Positions 1 through 6,404 of a stretch of DNA of 12,581 nucleotides are shown here, piece by piece; position 1 is the stretch's first letter, and each line of letters opens with the position of its first letter. The DNA lies in NCBI GenBank assembly GCA_905215655.1, contig CAJMQT010000061.1, positions 1 through 12,581 of the forward strand, read 5' to 3'. Under the pieces are notes generated by a model, which saw only the letters and a list, made by a program, of their open reading frames with translations, had not been told where the DNA came from and did no database searches. Position numbers and translations under genes: made by a program. Source of the DNA: an uncultured bacterium. GTDB lineage: Bacteria; Bacteroidota; Bacteroidia; Bacteroidales; Bacteroidaceae.

Positions 1-46
1 CGTGCCGAAGGCACGTCCCTACATCGCGGATTGTTCCGCTTTTTTT
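1..46 (+). terminator. Possible rho-independent terminator and palindrome at left edge
   Basis: Two small hairpins are visible. CGTGCC-GAA-GGCACG (1-15) is a perfect 6-bp stem and may be the right part of a larger palindrome cut by the window edge, since GTCCCTACA follows it. GCGGA-TTGT-TCCGC (26-39) is followed by seven T (40-46), the form of an intrinsic terminator reading left to right. It would serve a plus-strand gene lying left of the window. The peptidase gene ending at 66 is on the other strand, and this T run does not serve it. Confidence 0.45.
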
Positions 47-65
47 ACATTTTTCTTTCCGTCTT

Positions 66-1295
66 TCACACGTATTCCAGCACCGTTATTTTCTTTTCGT
101 CAAATATCTCTTGTGCGGCGGCGAGCATCTCTTCCGCCGTTATGCCGTCGATGCGTGCGAAGAGGGATGTAATGTCTTTCGCCCTGCCATAGTGCAGGAA
201 GGTCTTGCCGAAGTCGATGGCGAAGTTCTCACGGTTGTCGCACGCCACGCCGATCTGCCCTTTTATCTGACGTTTCGCGGCGTTCAAGGCGGTGGCGGAC
301 AGCGGGCGCTGCATCATCTTGTCAAGCTCGCGGCTCACTAACCGTCGGCATTTTTTCAGGTCGCCGGGGTCACATCCGAAGTAGACGCACCACATTCCCG
401 TGTCCGAATAGCTCACCATCGAGCTGTCGACGGTGTAGACCAAGCCGTTGCGTTCGCGCAAGGCAACGTTCAGCCGCGCGCTCATTGCCGGTCCGCCGAG
501 CATGTTGTTGAGCAGATAAAGCGCCATACGTCGGCTGTCGCCCACGCCATAGGCACGGTTGCCCATCATCACATGCGCCTGATGCGTGCCTTTGTGACGT
601 ATCAGTTCCACGGGTTTGTAGGCGGGCAGCGCCACGTCCTGCCGTCTGCCCGGCAGCGGCTTGCATGATTGGAAGCCCTCCGTCGCCTTCTCGACGAGCC
701 TCGACAGCCGGCTGAAATCCACGTCGCCGTAGGCAAAGAACACGGCGTTTTCGGGGCGATAACGGCGCGAGGTGAAGCGGCGTATGTCGTCGGCGGTGTA
801 ATGTCGCAGCTGTTCCGCGCTGCCAAGGATGTTGTGCCCGAGGGGATGTCCGTCGAAGACGGCGTTCTCAAACTCGTCGTATATCAGCTCCGCCGGCGAG
901 TCGTTATAGCTCTCTATCTCGTCGCATATCACCTCGATTTCCTTTTCTATCTCCGCCTGCGGGTACGTGCTGTGGAACACAATGTCGGTAAGCACGTCGA
1001 CGGCGCGCGCAAGATGTTCTTTCAGTATTGCGGCGTGGAACACGGTGTCCTCCTTGTTCGTGAAGGCGTTGAGGTCGCCTCCCACGCTTTCCAGCGAGCT
1101 GAGTATCTGCATCGAGCGTCGGCGCGCCGTGCCTTTGAAGGTGGCGTGCTCGCAGAAGTGCGCCATGCCCTCCTCTCCCGGCAGCTCGTCGCGCGTGCCG
1201 GCGCTTATCACGTAGCCGCAGTAGACCACCTCCGATGATGACGGCAGGTGTATCAGGCGCAGCCCGTTGGCAAGGGTGTATGTGTTGTATTGCAT
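66..1295 (-). CDS. M16 family zinc metallopeptidase (pitrilysin/processing-peptidase type)
   Basis: A 409-residue cytoplasmic peptidase of the M16B type, a family whose single-repeat members work as dimers. The inverted zinc motif HxxEH is present as H46-F-C-E49-H50. The third ligand is E126 in the EIESYxDxP segment, 77 residues after E49, which is the usual spacing. The C-terminal half carries the R/Y pair of the family in the segment ERNGLVYTV (R282, Y287). No signal peptide or membrane segment is visible. The reading frame extends upstream to 1382, but I place the start at 1295. The sequence from there (MQYNTYTLANGL) is a typical M16 N-terminus, and a -7 box at 1329-1336 would put the transcript start downstream of the longer frame's ATG. 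The substrate cannot be told. It is transcribed alone, divergently from the flavodiiron gene. Confidence 0.93.
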   Translation of the reverse strand: MQYNTYTLANGLRLIHLPSSSEVVYCGYVISAGTRDELPGEEGMAHFCEHATFKGTARRRSMQILSSLESVGGDLNAFTNKEDTVFHAAILKEHLARAVDVLTDIVFHSTYPQAEIEKEIEVICDEIESYNDSPAELIYDEFENAVFDGHPLGHNILGSAEQLRHYTADDIRRFTSRRYRPENAVFFAYGDVDFSRLSRLVEKATEGFQSCKPLPGRRQDVALPAYKPVELIRHKGTHQAHVMMGNRAYGVGDSRRMALYLLNNMLGGPAMSARLNVALRERNGLVYTVDSSMVSYSDTGMWCVYFGCDPGDLKKCRRLVSRELDKMMQRPLSATALNAAKRQIKGQIGVACDNRENFAIDFGKTFLHYGRAKDITSLFARIDGITAEEMLAAAQEIFDEKKITVLEYV

Positions 1296-1328
1296 TATTC
1301 TTGTCGTAAGACGTGATGGTATGAAGTG

Positions 1329-1336
1329 CAAAATTA
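1329..1336 (-). promoter_or_regulatory. Bacteroidota-type -7 box for the M16 peptidase
   Basis: On the minus strand this reads TAATTTTG, an exact match to TAnnTTTG. Transcription would begin near 1322, giving a leader of roughly 27 bases before the ATG at 1295. I see no good TTTG -33 box at the expected distance, so the promoter is only half supported. It argues against the longer peptidase frame beginning at 1382. Confidence 0.5.
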
Positions 1337-1534
1337 CTGTTTTTAGTTTGATATTTGGCATTTTTTTCGGATATTTGCACACCTGTATATCATTGTCTCT
1401 TCCGAACTCTCGGGTATCAAAAGAATATTGATTTATGAACGATGAACATCCGATGCTTTCGTCCCTGCCCGTCTGACTTATTCAAGGTTCAGTCCATACG
1501 CCCGAAATCTTACGATCCGTAACATTCCGGGGGC

Positions 1535-1609
1535 TTTTCCTTACGGTTTTCACGTGCCGTCGGGCGTTTTCCAAAAGGCGGTCTTTTACCTTGTAAAAGG
1601 TAAGCTTTC
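1535..1609 (+). repeat. Dispersed intergenic repeat, copy A
   Basis: This 75-bp segment matches, without gaps, the reverse complement of 7861-7935 at 62 of 75 positions by my alignment. The most conserved blocks are TTTTCCTTAC, the stretch 1566-1588 including AAAAGGCGGTCTTTTA, and TGTAAAAGGTAAGCTTTC (1592-1609). Inside it TTACCTT-GTAA-AAGGTAA (1586-1603) can fold as a 7-bp stem. Just downstream AAAAGGCGGTCTTT recurs (1617-1630), and AAGGTAA-AAGC-TTACCTT (1634-1651) is the same stem in the opposite order. The element is modular and lies about 137 bases upstream of the flavodiiron start, in the same orientation as that gene. Confidence 0.85.
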
Positions 1610-1661
1610 GGAGCGCAAAAGGCGGTCTTTCGGAAGGTAAAAGCTTACCTTTTAAAAGTGT

Positions 1662-1726
1662 AAGAATTATGAATTAAGAAACGAAGTTCGGCGTCAAGCC
1701 AATTAAGAGTTATGAATTAAGAATTA
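1662..1726 (+). repeat. AT-rich direct repeat of the GAATTAAG family before the flavodiiron gene
   Basis: AAGAATTATGAATTAAGAA (1662-1680) recurs 43 bases on as AAGAGTTATGAATTAAGAA (1705-1723), 18 of 19 identical. The words match the arms of the palindromes at 4441-4590 and 7972-8053, but I see no opposite arm here. It may be half of such an element. It ends 20 bases before the flavodiiron ATG, so it would lie in the leader or promoter of that gene. Confidence 0.7.
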
Positions 1727-1745
1727 AACATTAAATAATACTATC

Positions 1746-2945
1746 ATGATTAAGATTACAGACAAAATCTATTACGTCGGCGTCAACGACCGCAACAAGG
1801 AGCTCTTCGAGGGTCTCTGGCCACTGCCGGCAGGCGTGTCGTACAACTCTTACCTTATCGTCGACGAGAAGGTGTGCCTTGTCGACACGGTTGAGGTGGA
1901 CTTCTTCATGCCGTATCTGAAAAACATACGCGAGGTGCTGGGCGACCGGAAGATCGACTATCTCGTGATAAACCACATGGAGCCCGACCACAGCGGCGCC
2001 ATCGAACTGATAAGGAAGTACTACCCGGAGGTGAAGATCGTGGCGAACAAAAAGACATTCGGCATGATCGAAGGCTTCTACGGCATAACGACCGACGAGG
2101 TGGAGGTGAAAAACGGCAGCACGCTGAGCCTCGGCAGCCACGAGCTCAGCTTCGTCCTGACGCCGATGGTACACTGGCCCGAGACGATGGTGACGCTCGA
2201 CACCACCGCCAATGTGCTGTTCTCGGGCGACGCCTTCGGCTGTTTCGGCGCCCTCAACGGCGGCGTCATCGACTCTGAAATCAACTGTGACACGTTCTGG
2301 CCGGAGATGGAACGCTACTATTCCAACATCGTCGGCAAGTACGGAGTGCCCGTACAGAACGCCCTCAAAAAGCTGGCGGGAGTGAAACTGGACTACATCT
2401 GCTCCACACACGGCCCCGTATGGCACGAATATATCGAAAAAGTGATCGGCATATACGACCGTATGAGCCGCTACGAGACCGAAGAAGGCATCGTGATATG
2501 CTACGGCACGATGTACGGCAACACGGAACGCATGGCTGAGGTGATAGCCCGCGCCGCAAGTCAGGCAGGCATAAGAAACATCGTGATGTACAACGTCTCG
2601 AAGACTCACCACTCTTACATCATCCGCGACATATTCCGTTACCGCGCACTCATCGTCGGCGCGCCGACCTACAACGCCGGTCTGTACCACGAGATGGAGG
2701 TCTTGCTTAGCGAGATAGCAGGCAAAGACATCAAAAACCGCCATTACATCGGCTGGTTCGGCAGCTACGCTTGGGCGGGCAAGGCTGTCGAGCGCATAGC
2801 TCACTGGAACGAAGAGAAGCTGAAATTCGAGGCTGTCGGCACGCCCGTCGAGATGAAACAGAGCCTCAAAGAAGACTCCTTCGCACAGTGTGAGGCGCTC
2901 GGACGCGCCATGGCAGACAGGCTCAAAGCCGACAGGGAAGAGTAA
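1746..2945 (+). CDS. FprA-family A-type flavodiiron protein
   Basis: A 399-residue cytoplasmic two-domain protein of normal length for class A flavodiiron proteins, which reduce O2 to water and/or NO to N2O using electrons usually delivered by rubredoxin. Residues 1 to about 245 form the metallo-beta-lactamase-like diiron domain. The ligand set is intact: H77, E79, D81 and H82 in HMEPDH, H143 in VHWPE, D162 in SGDAFG and H222 in STHGP. Residues about 248-399 form the flavodoxin domain, with the FMN phosphate loop around GTMYGNT (254-260) and a second flavin loop near GAPTYN (305-310). There is no fused rubredoxin or oxidoreductase domain, and no rubredoxin gene in the window. It fits oxygen or nitric-oxide protection in an anaerobe. 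Which gas is preferred cannot be read from sequence. The start at 1746 gives the family N-terminus and has no Shine-Dalgarno site. Confidence 0.95.
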   Translation: MIKITDKIYYVGVNDRNKELFEGLWPLPAGVSYNSYLIVDEKVCLVDTVEVDFFMPYLKNIREVLGDRKIDYLVINHMEPDHSGAIELIRKYYPEVKIVANKKTFGMIEGFYGITTDEVEVKNGSTLSLGSHELSFVLTPMVHWPETMVTLDTTANVLFSGDAFGCFGALNGGVIDSEINCDTFWPEMERYYSNIVGKYGVPVQNALKKLAGVKLDYICSTHGPVWHEYIEKVIGIYDRMSRYETEEGIVICYGTMYGNTERMAEVIARAASQAGIRNIVMYNVSKTHHSYIIRDIFRYRALIVGAPTYNAGLYHEMEVLLSEIAGKDIKNRHYIGWFGSYAWAGKAVERIAHWNEEKLKFEAVGTPVEMKQSLKEDSFAQCEALGRAMADRLKADREE

Positions 2946-2970
2946 AATTAGGAATTAAGAATTAAAGGAA

Positions 2971-3122
2971 AAAGGAGTTAATTTCAAGTAGTTAAAGGAG
3001 TTAAAGGAGTTAAAGGAGTTAAGACATATGCTTGTAGCTATTAAGCCGACAAAGGTATTGTCTTAACTCCTTTAACTACTTTAACTCCTTTAACTACTTT
3101 AACTCCTTGAAATTAACTCCTT
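2971..3122. repeat. Long palindrome of 9-nt units between convergent genes, possible bidirectional terminator
   Basis: Each arm has an outer block AAGGAGTTAATTTCAA and then tandem 9-nt units of the type GGAGTTAAA or GTAGTTAAA. The left arm (2971-3024) has four units at 2988-3023. The right arm (3061-3122) has five at 3062-3106. The 36-base spacer is 3025-3060. The arms pair almost perfectly apart from the extra unit, which suggests slipped-strand expansion. The element follows the flavodiiron stop by 25 bases and contains the stop codon of the convergent DUF2851 gene (3113-3115). It could fold in transcripts from either side and block read-through, but there is no classic T run. Confidence 0.85.
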
Positions 3123-4423
3123 AAACCTCTTAATTTTTTAAGAAATTCGTATCCAATTCTGCACCTCAGGCAGTCTCGTTTATCACAATATTCGTTTTTA
3201 AGCTGTATCAGCGCCTGCGTGTCACCGGCGTTTTCGGCTGTCAGTCCGCATTGTTTCCAAGCGCGGACGATGTGGTTGTTCTCCGCACGCAGACTGCCGA
3301 GAAGTTCTAAGGCACGGTCGCAGAGGCGCTCGTCGCGACGATGACGGCCGTAAGCGAAGAGCATTGGGACGGCGGTGTTGACGATAATAAGGTCGAGCGA
3401 AGACGGCGAGACGCACTTCGCGTTCTTGCAACTCGTACTGCCGAAGGTGTAATGCGTCTCCCAATAAGGCGACACGTTGGTGCGCAGCAGACGGCGCATG
3501 GCGTCCACGTCGGCACATTCCACCAGTCGGCTAAGGTCGCTGCGGCGTGAACAATAGAGCGTGGCGAGCTGCGAGATACGTATGTGCGGGAAGTTCTGAG
3601 GGCGCAGACGGAGAAAGCGCCACATGCCGGCGTCGACGGGTTTCAAGCCGAATTTGTTTGCGAGAAACCTGTATTCCGCCCTCAACCGGTCAAAATATTC
3701 CTCCCGCAAGGCGTCCCCGCGGTATCTTTCGGGTATCGTTTCAGGCTCTAACAGCCCCGCCTGCCCCATGAAGAGAGCCTCTATCTGGAACGCGTCGTCA
3801 CGATGGTGGGCGGCGTTTTGCAGCGGAACGTTCAGCGCCCAAGCCTCGAAGGCGTCACCGTTGACGCCGAAGCCGTAGTTGCGGGCCATCGTTACGAAGA
3901 GCGCTGACTCCCAGTCGCCGTTGCAAAGCTCCACCCGTCGCATGATATCTTCCGTCTTCCGCTCCAGCCGTTCGGTTTGTAGGGCGGTCAGCCAGCCATG
4001 AATGGTGAGCCGGTCGAGGGTCGGCACTATCCTGTGACACGGCGGATAATTCTCCTCGGAGAGCAGTTCGCGATAGTTGCGGAGCACGTCTTCGGGCACG
4101 TCGAGGCGCATCTGGGGCACCTCGCGCCCGCTTTTCGTCATCGTAGCCGTGCCCGTCTCGCCCACCACATGCAGCACGACGCCGTCGTAACGGCTGTCCT
4201 TGTCATGCCCGTGGGCGTACCAGTCGGCGGCACGGTCATGTATTTCGACGTTTCCCACCCACAGAGTGCCGTCGATCTTCACCTTCGCATTGAAGAAGTC
4301 GGGACCCGCGTTGGTGTTCCGCAAGCCCGCGTCAATCACCTCGACCGACAGTCCTGCTGTTGTCGTCAGCGGTCTCAGGGGCAACATCTTGTGCTTCCAT
4401 ACGTAGTGAAGAATCTGTTCCAT
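3113..4423 (-). CDS. DUF2851 family protein
   Basis: A 436-residue soluble protein that I recognise as the DUF2851 family, common in Bacteroidota and without an established function. The N-terminal third holds the hallmark motifs: NAGPDFFNAKVKIDG (38-52), then GNVEIHDRAADWYAHGHDKD (57-76), YDGVVLHVV (79-87). A second conserved block is ELCNGDWESALFVTMARNYG (165-184). The C-terminus carries C413, C418 and C421 (Cx4CxxC), with C392 a possible fourth metal ligand. There is no signal peptide or membrane segment. The last codons are encoded by the outer flank of the palindrome at 2971-3122. The spacing of PD and ExH in the first motifs loosely recalls PD-(D/E)XK nucleases. That is only my inference. 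The gene follows the surface operon on the same strand after a 170-base repeat-filled gap. I see no promoter of its own. Confidence 0.9.
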   Translation of the reverse strand: MEQILHYVWKHKMLPLRPLTTTAGLSVEVIDAGLRNTNAGPDFFNAKVKIDGTLWVGNVEIHDRAADWYAHGHDKDSRYDGVVLHVVGETGTATMTKSGREVPQMRLDVPEDVLRNYRELLSEENYPPCHRIVPTLDRLTIHGWLTALQTERLERKTEDIMRRVELCNGDWESALFVTMARNYGFGVNGDAFEAWALNVPLQNAAHHRDDAFQIEALFMGQAGLLEPETIPERYRGDALREEYFDRLRAEYRFLANKFGLKPVDAGMWRFLRLRPQNFPHIRISQLATLYCSRRSDLSRLVECADVDAMRRLLRTNVSPYWETHYTFGSTSCKNAKCVSPSSLDLIIVNTAVPMLFAYGRHRRDERLCDRALELLGSLRAENNHIVRAWKQCGLTAENAGDTQALIQLKNEYCDKRDCLRCRIGYEFLKKLRGLRS

Positions 4424-4440
4424 AATATTTATTATAAAAG

Positions 4441-4590
4441 AATTAAGAGTTAATAATTAAGAATTAAGAAAATATGTTTTGATGTTCATAATCATTAAAG
4501 GTATTTTTCTTAATTCTTAATTCTTAACTCTTAATTTTTTAATTCTTAACTCTTAATTTTTTAACTCTTAACTCTTAATTCTTAATTCCT
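4441..4590. repeat. Heptamer-based palindrome plus extra arm copies
   Basis: Arms 4441-4475 and 4501-4536 are reverse complements with about one mismatch and one inserted base, separated by a 25-base loop (4476-4500). They are built of 7-nt words such as GAATTAA and GAGTTAA. Further copies of the right-arm words run on to 4590, almost to the stop codon of the calycin-domain gene at 4594. On the minus strand the hairpin would form just after that gene and just before DUF2851, so it could weaken or end transcription between them. Related copies lie at 1662-1726 and 7972-8053. Confidence 0.85.
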
Positions 4591-4593
4591 AAA

Positions 4594-5598
4594 TTATCTC
4601 TTCATCACCTTGACGGTTGTGCCGTCTGCCTTGCGGATGATGTTGAGACCTTTACGGGTTGAGTTGAGGTTGTTTCCGTTGATGTCGTAGATTTTCTCGA
4701 CACCTTTCACGGTAACGGCGCTGCCGAGTCCTGATGCGGGATAGCCGAACTTGACGTTTATCGGCATTTCCAATACGCCGGGAATGGTGTAAAGTATGTT
4801 GATCTCGGCTTGCAGCTTGTCTGCCGTCATGTCTGCCGTCATATCCACGTCGACGGGAATTCCTGACATCGCCCATTCGGTGTTGGGGTCGTCGCCGTCC
4901 TTTATCGTGACGGTCTGTTTGGTCGTCAGCTTGATGACACCGTTCTCTTCGGTGGCGTCGACGTCAGCCATTTCAACCGTTCCGACAGCCATGTAGCCTG
5001 TCAGCTCAAAGTTTTTGAGCGCCAAGGTGTACTTTCCGTTGTCCTGTTTGGTTACGATTATCGTCGCTGTCTGTGCGGGCATGGTGCTTCCCATCGCCGT
5101 TACGACGAGGTTGTCGGTGTAGCTTACGGGGAAGTTGGGCTTTGTTCCGAATTGTGCCGTGACGTTGAATGTGCTTGTGCCGATTGCCACCGGCAGGGCG
5201 ATGTCAAGGTAAAGCTTGTCGTCGTTGATGCAACTTCCGTCCTTGATTGTTACGGTCACTTTGTTTCCGAGCAAGCCTGCTATGGAACCGCCGTTGGTGA
5301 TCTGCGCCTCTTTCGTCGTCTCATGGAAGAACGAGTATCCGCCCATTCCCTCGCTGTCGTCGGCTGCAACGCCGCTGATTGTTACGTCTCCTATCTTTAA
5401 ATCGCCGAAGGAGAAGTCTTTCAAGACTATTTCGTAAGAGATGTTATCCCCGTCTTCGGTGCGTGTGGCGCTTACCGTTGCCGTCTGTACGGTGGGGTCT
5501 CCGCCGTTGAGAGATATCGACATGTTGTCGACATAATCCTTTGCCGACGCTGTGAATGCCGCCGTAAGCACGGTGATGAGTGTAAAAATTTTCTTCAT
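4594..5598 (-). CDS. Secreted protein with two calycin-like domains
   Basis: A 334-residue exported protein, third and last gene of the surface operon, 22 bases after the beta-barrel gene. Residues 1-19 form a signal peptide (MKKIFTLITV start, likely cut after ASA, leaving KD). Two related beta-rich domains follow, about 22-151 and 160-286. Each begins Y-x-D-N and then has QTAT, the phrase VTIKDG, and ends on an FG-containing strand, so I read them as an internal duplication of the Bacteroidales calycin-like domain. The tail 300-334 (IYDINGNNLN ... GLNIIRKADG ... KVMKR) resembles the short C-terminal sequences of many Prevotella secreted proteins, some used by type 9 secretion. Whether this one is functional is unknown. 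The ligand is unknown. The purine-rich stretch AAGGAAAAAAG before the ATG could aid initiation. There is no lipobox, so it is probably periplasmic or released. Confidence 0.82.
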   Translation of the reverse strand: MKKIFTLITVLTAAFTASAKDYVDNMSISLNGGDPTVQTATVSATRTEDGDNISYEIVLKDFSFGDLKIGDVTISGVAADDSEGMGGYSFFHETTKEAQITNGGSIAGLLGNKVTVTIKDGSCINDDKLYLDIALPVAIGTSTFNVTAQFGTKPNFPVSYTDNLVVTAMGSTMPAQTATIIVTKQDNGKYTLALKNFELTGYMAVGTVEMADVDATEENGVIKLTTKQTVTIKDGDDPNTEWAMSGIPVDVDMTADMTADKLQAEINILYTIPGVLEMPINVKFGYPASGLGSAVTVKGVEKIYDINGNNLNSTRKGLNIIRKADGTTVKVMKR

Positions 5599-5620
5599 CT
5601 TTTTTCCTTTCTTTTTGTAA

Positions 5621-6373
5621 TTACTTGATTTTGTATGTTATACCTATTGTTCCGTAGATCGGATACATTGTCTGTTCGATAGTGTTGAAGCCGCTGTGGA
5701 AGATGCCGCTCAGGCCCCATGAGAGGTCGGCGAAGGCTCCCCATTGCTTGTGGAAGAACCAGTCGGCGCCGAGCTGGACGCCCACCTGCATGTGGCGCAT
5801 CGACTCGGAGAAGTCGTATGTGCCGCGGTTGCCCTCCTCGCTGCCTAATTCCACCTTTGTGCCGGTCGGGTCGCCGACGCGCAGATAGCCGTCGGAGGCG
5901 TAGCCGGTGAACTTTCGTGAGCGGACGTAAGACACGTATGGTCCTGCTTTGAGGCGCACTTTGTCGCTGATGTCGTATGACGCCTGCAAGGGGACGGTGA
6001 GCATCCATTGCTCCACTTCGGTGGCGTTGTGTCCGGTGAAGTATCCTTCAAGGGTCTGTCCTCCTCGCACTATTTCCATGTGATAGTTCTTTACGGTGGC
6101 GTCAATGTCCATTCCTTTGTTCTCGATGTGCAGCCCGAGGGTGAGTCCCCACGGTCCTTTCAGGTTTTTGTATATGTCGAGTCCGAGGGTGAAGTTGGGC
6201 GTCAGAGCGTAGCTGTCGAGACTTCTTATCGTGGCGGGCATGCCCACGGGTGCCGTGCCTCCTATGCCGTAGCCGAAGCGGAGGTTGTAATCAAGGTTGT
6301 CGAGAATGCCTGCCGCCGTTGCCGTCATGGTTGTCATGGCGGCGGTTATTATTGTTATGAGTGTCTTTTTCAT
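5621..6373 (-). CDS. Outer-membrane beta-barrel protein
   Basis: A 250-residue protein with a signal peptide (MKKTLITIITAAM..., likely cut after TATA or TATAA) and then alternating amphipathic strands from about residue 27 to the end, for example FTLGLDIYKNL, WGLTLGLHIEN, MLTVPLQASYDI, LKAGPYVSYV, MQVGVQLGADWFF, GAFADLSWGLSGIF and a last strand YGTIGITYKIK. This is the pattern of the small outer-membrane beta-barrel families of Bacteroidota (OMP_b-brl / PorT-like), probably eight to ten strands. No plug, TonB box or peptidoglycan-binding domain is present. It is the middle gene of the operon, 31 bases after the PCMD lipoprotein gene and 22 bases before the calycin-domain gene, so the three products probably act together at the outer membrane. 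The precise role, whether anchor, pore or assembly partner, is not visible. Confidence 0.85.
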   Translation of the reverse strand: MKKTLITIITAAMTTMTATAAGILDNLDYNLRFGYGIGGTAPVGMPATIRSLDSYALTPNFTLGLDIYKNLKGPWGLTLGLHIENKGMDIDATVKNYHMEIVRGGQTLEGYFTGHNATEVEQWMLTVPLQASYDISDKVRLKAGPYVSYVRSRKFTGYASDGYLRVGDPTGTKVELGSEEGNRGTYDFSESMRHMQVGVQLGADWFFHKQWGAFADLSWGLSGIFHSGFNTIEQTMYPIYGTIGITYKIK

Positions 6374-6404
6374 TGTCTTTTCCCGTTTGATGAGATGTGT
6401 TCGT

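Larger units (their letters stand above)
1296..1745. other. Divergent intergenic region between M16 peptidase and flavodiiron gene
   Basis: This 450-base gap holds the peptidase -7 box near its left end, an unremarkable stretch (about 1383-1534), repeat copy A (1535-1609, with related units to about 1652), and AT-rich GAATTAAG-type repeats up to the flavodiiron ATG. I could not find a convincing TAnnTTTG box for the flavodiiron gene. The nearest candidates lie inside repeat A and are imperfect. No small open frame here looks coding. Confidence 0.7.

Noticed and set aside
1..46. Terminator for the M16 peptidase
   Set aside because: The T run follows the hairpin on the plus strand only. On the minus strand, where the peptidase is transcribed, no U tract would follow.
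1296..1382. N-terminal extension of the M16 peptidase frame to an ATG at 1382
   Set aside because: The extra 29 residues are not part of the family, and the -7 box at 1329-1336 would start transcription inside them.
1587..1594. TACCTTGT in repeat A as a -7 box for the flavodiiron gene
   Set aside because: It lacks the TTTG end of the consensus, has no -33 partner that I could see, and lies within a repeated hairpin word that explains it better.
1731..2804. 357-codon open frame antisense to the flavodiiron gene
   Set aside because: It mirrors a gene with an intact catalytic motif set. The translation is low-complexity V/H/A-rich, as expected of an antisense shadow in GC-rich coding DNA.
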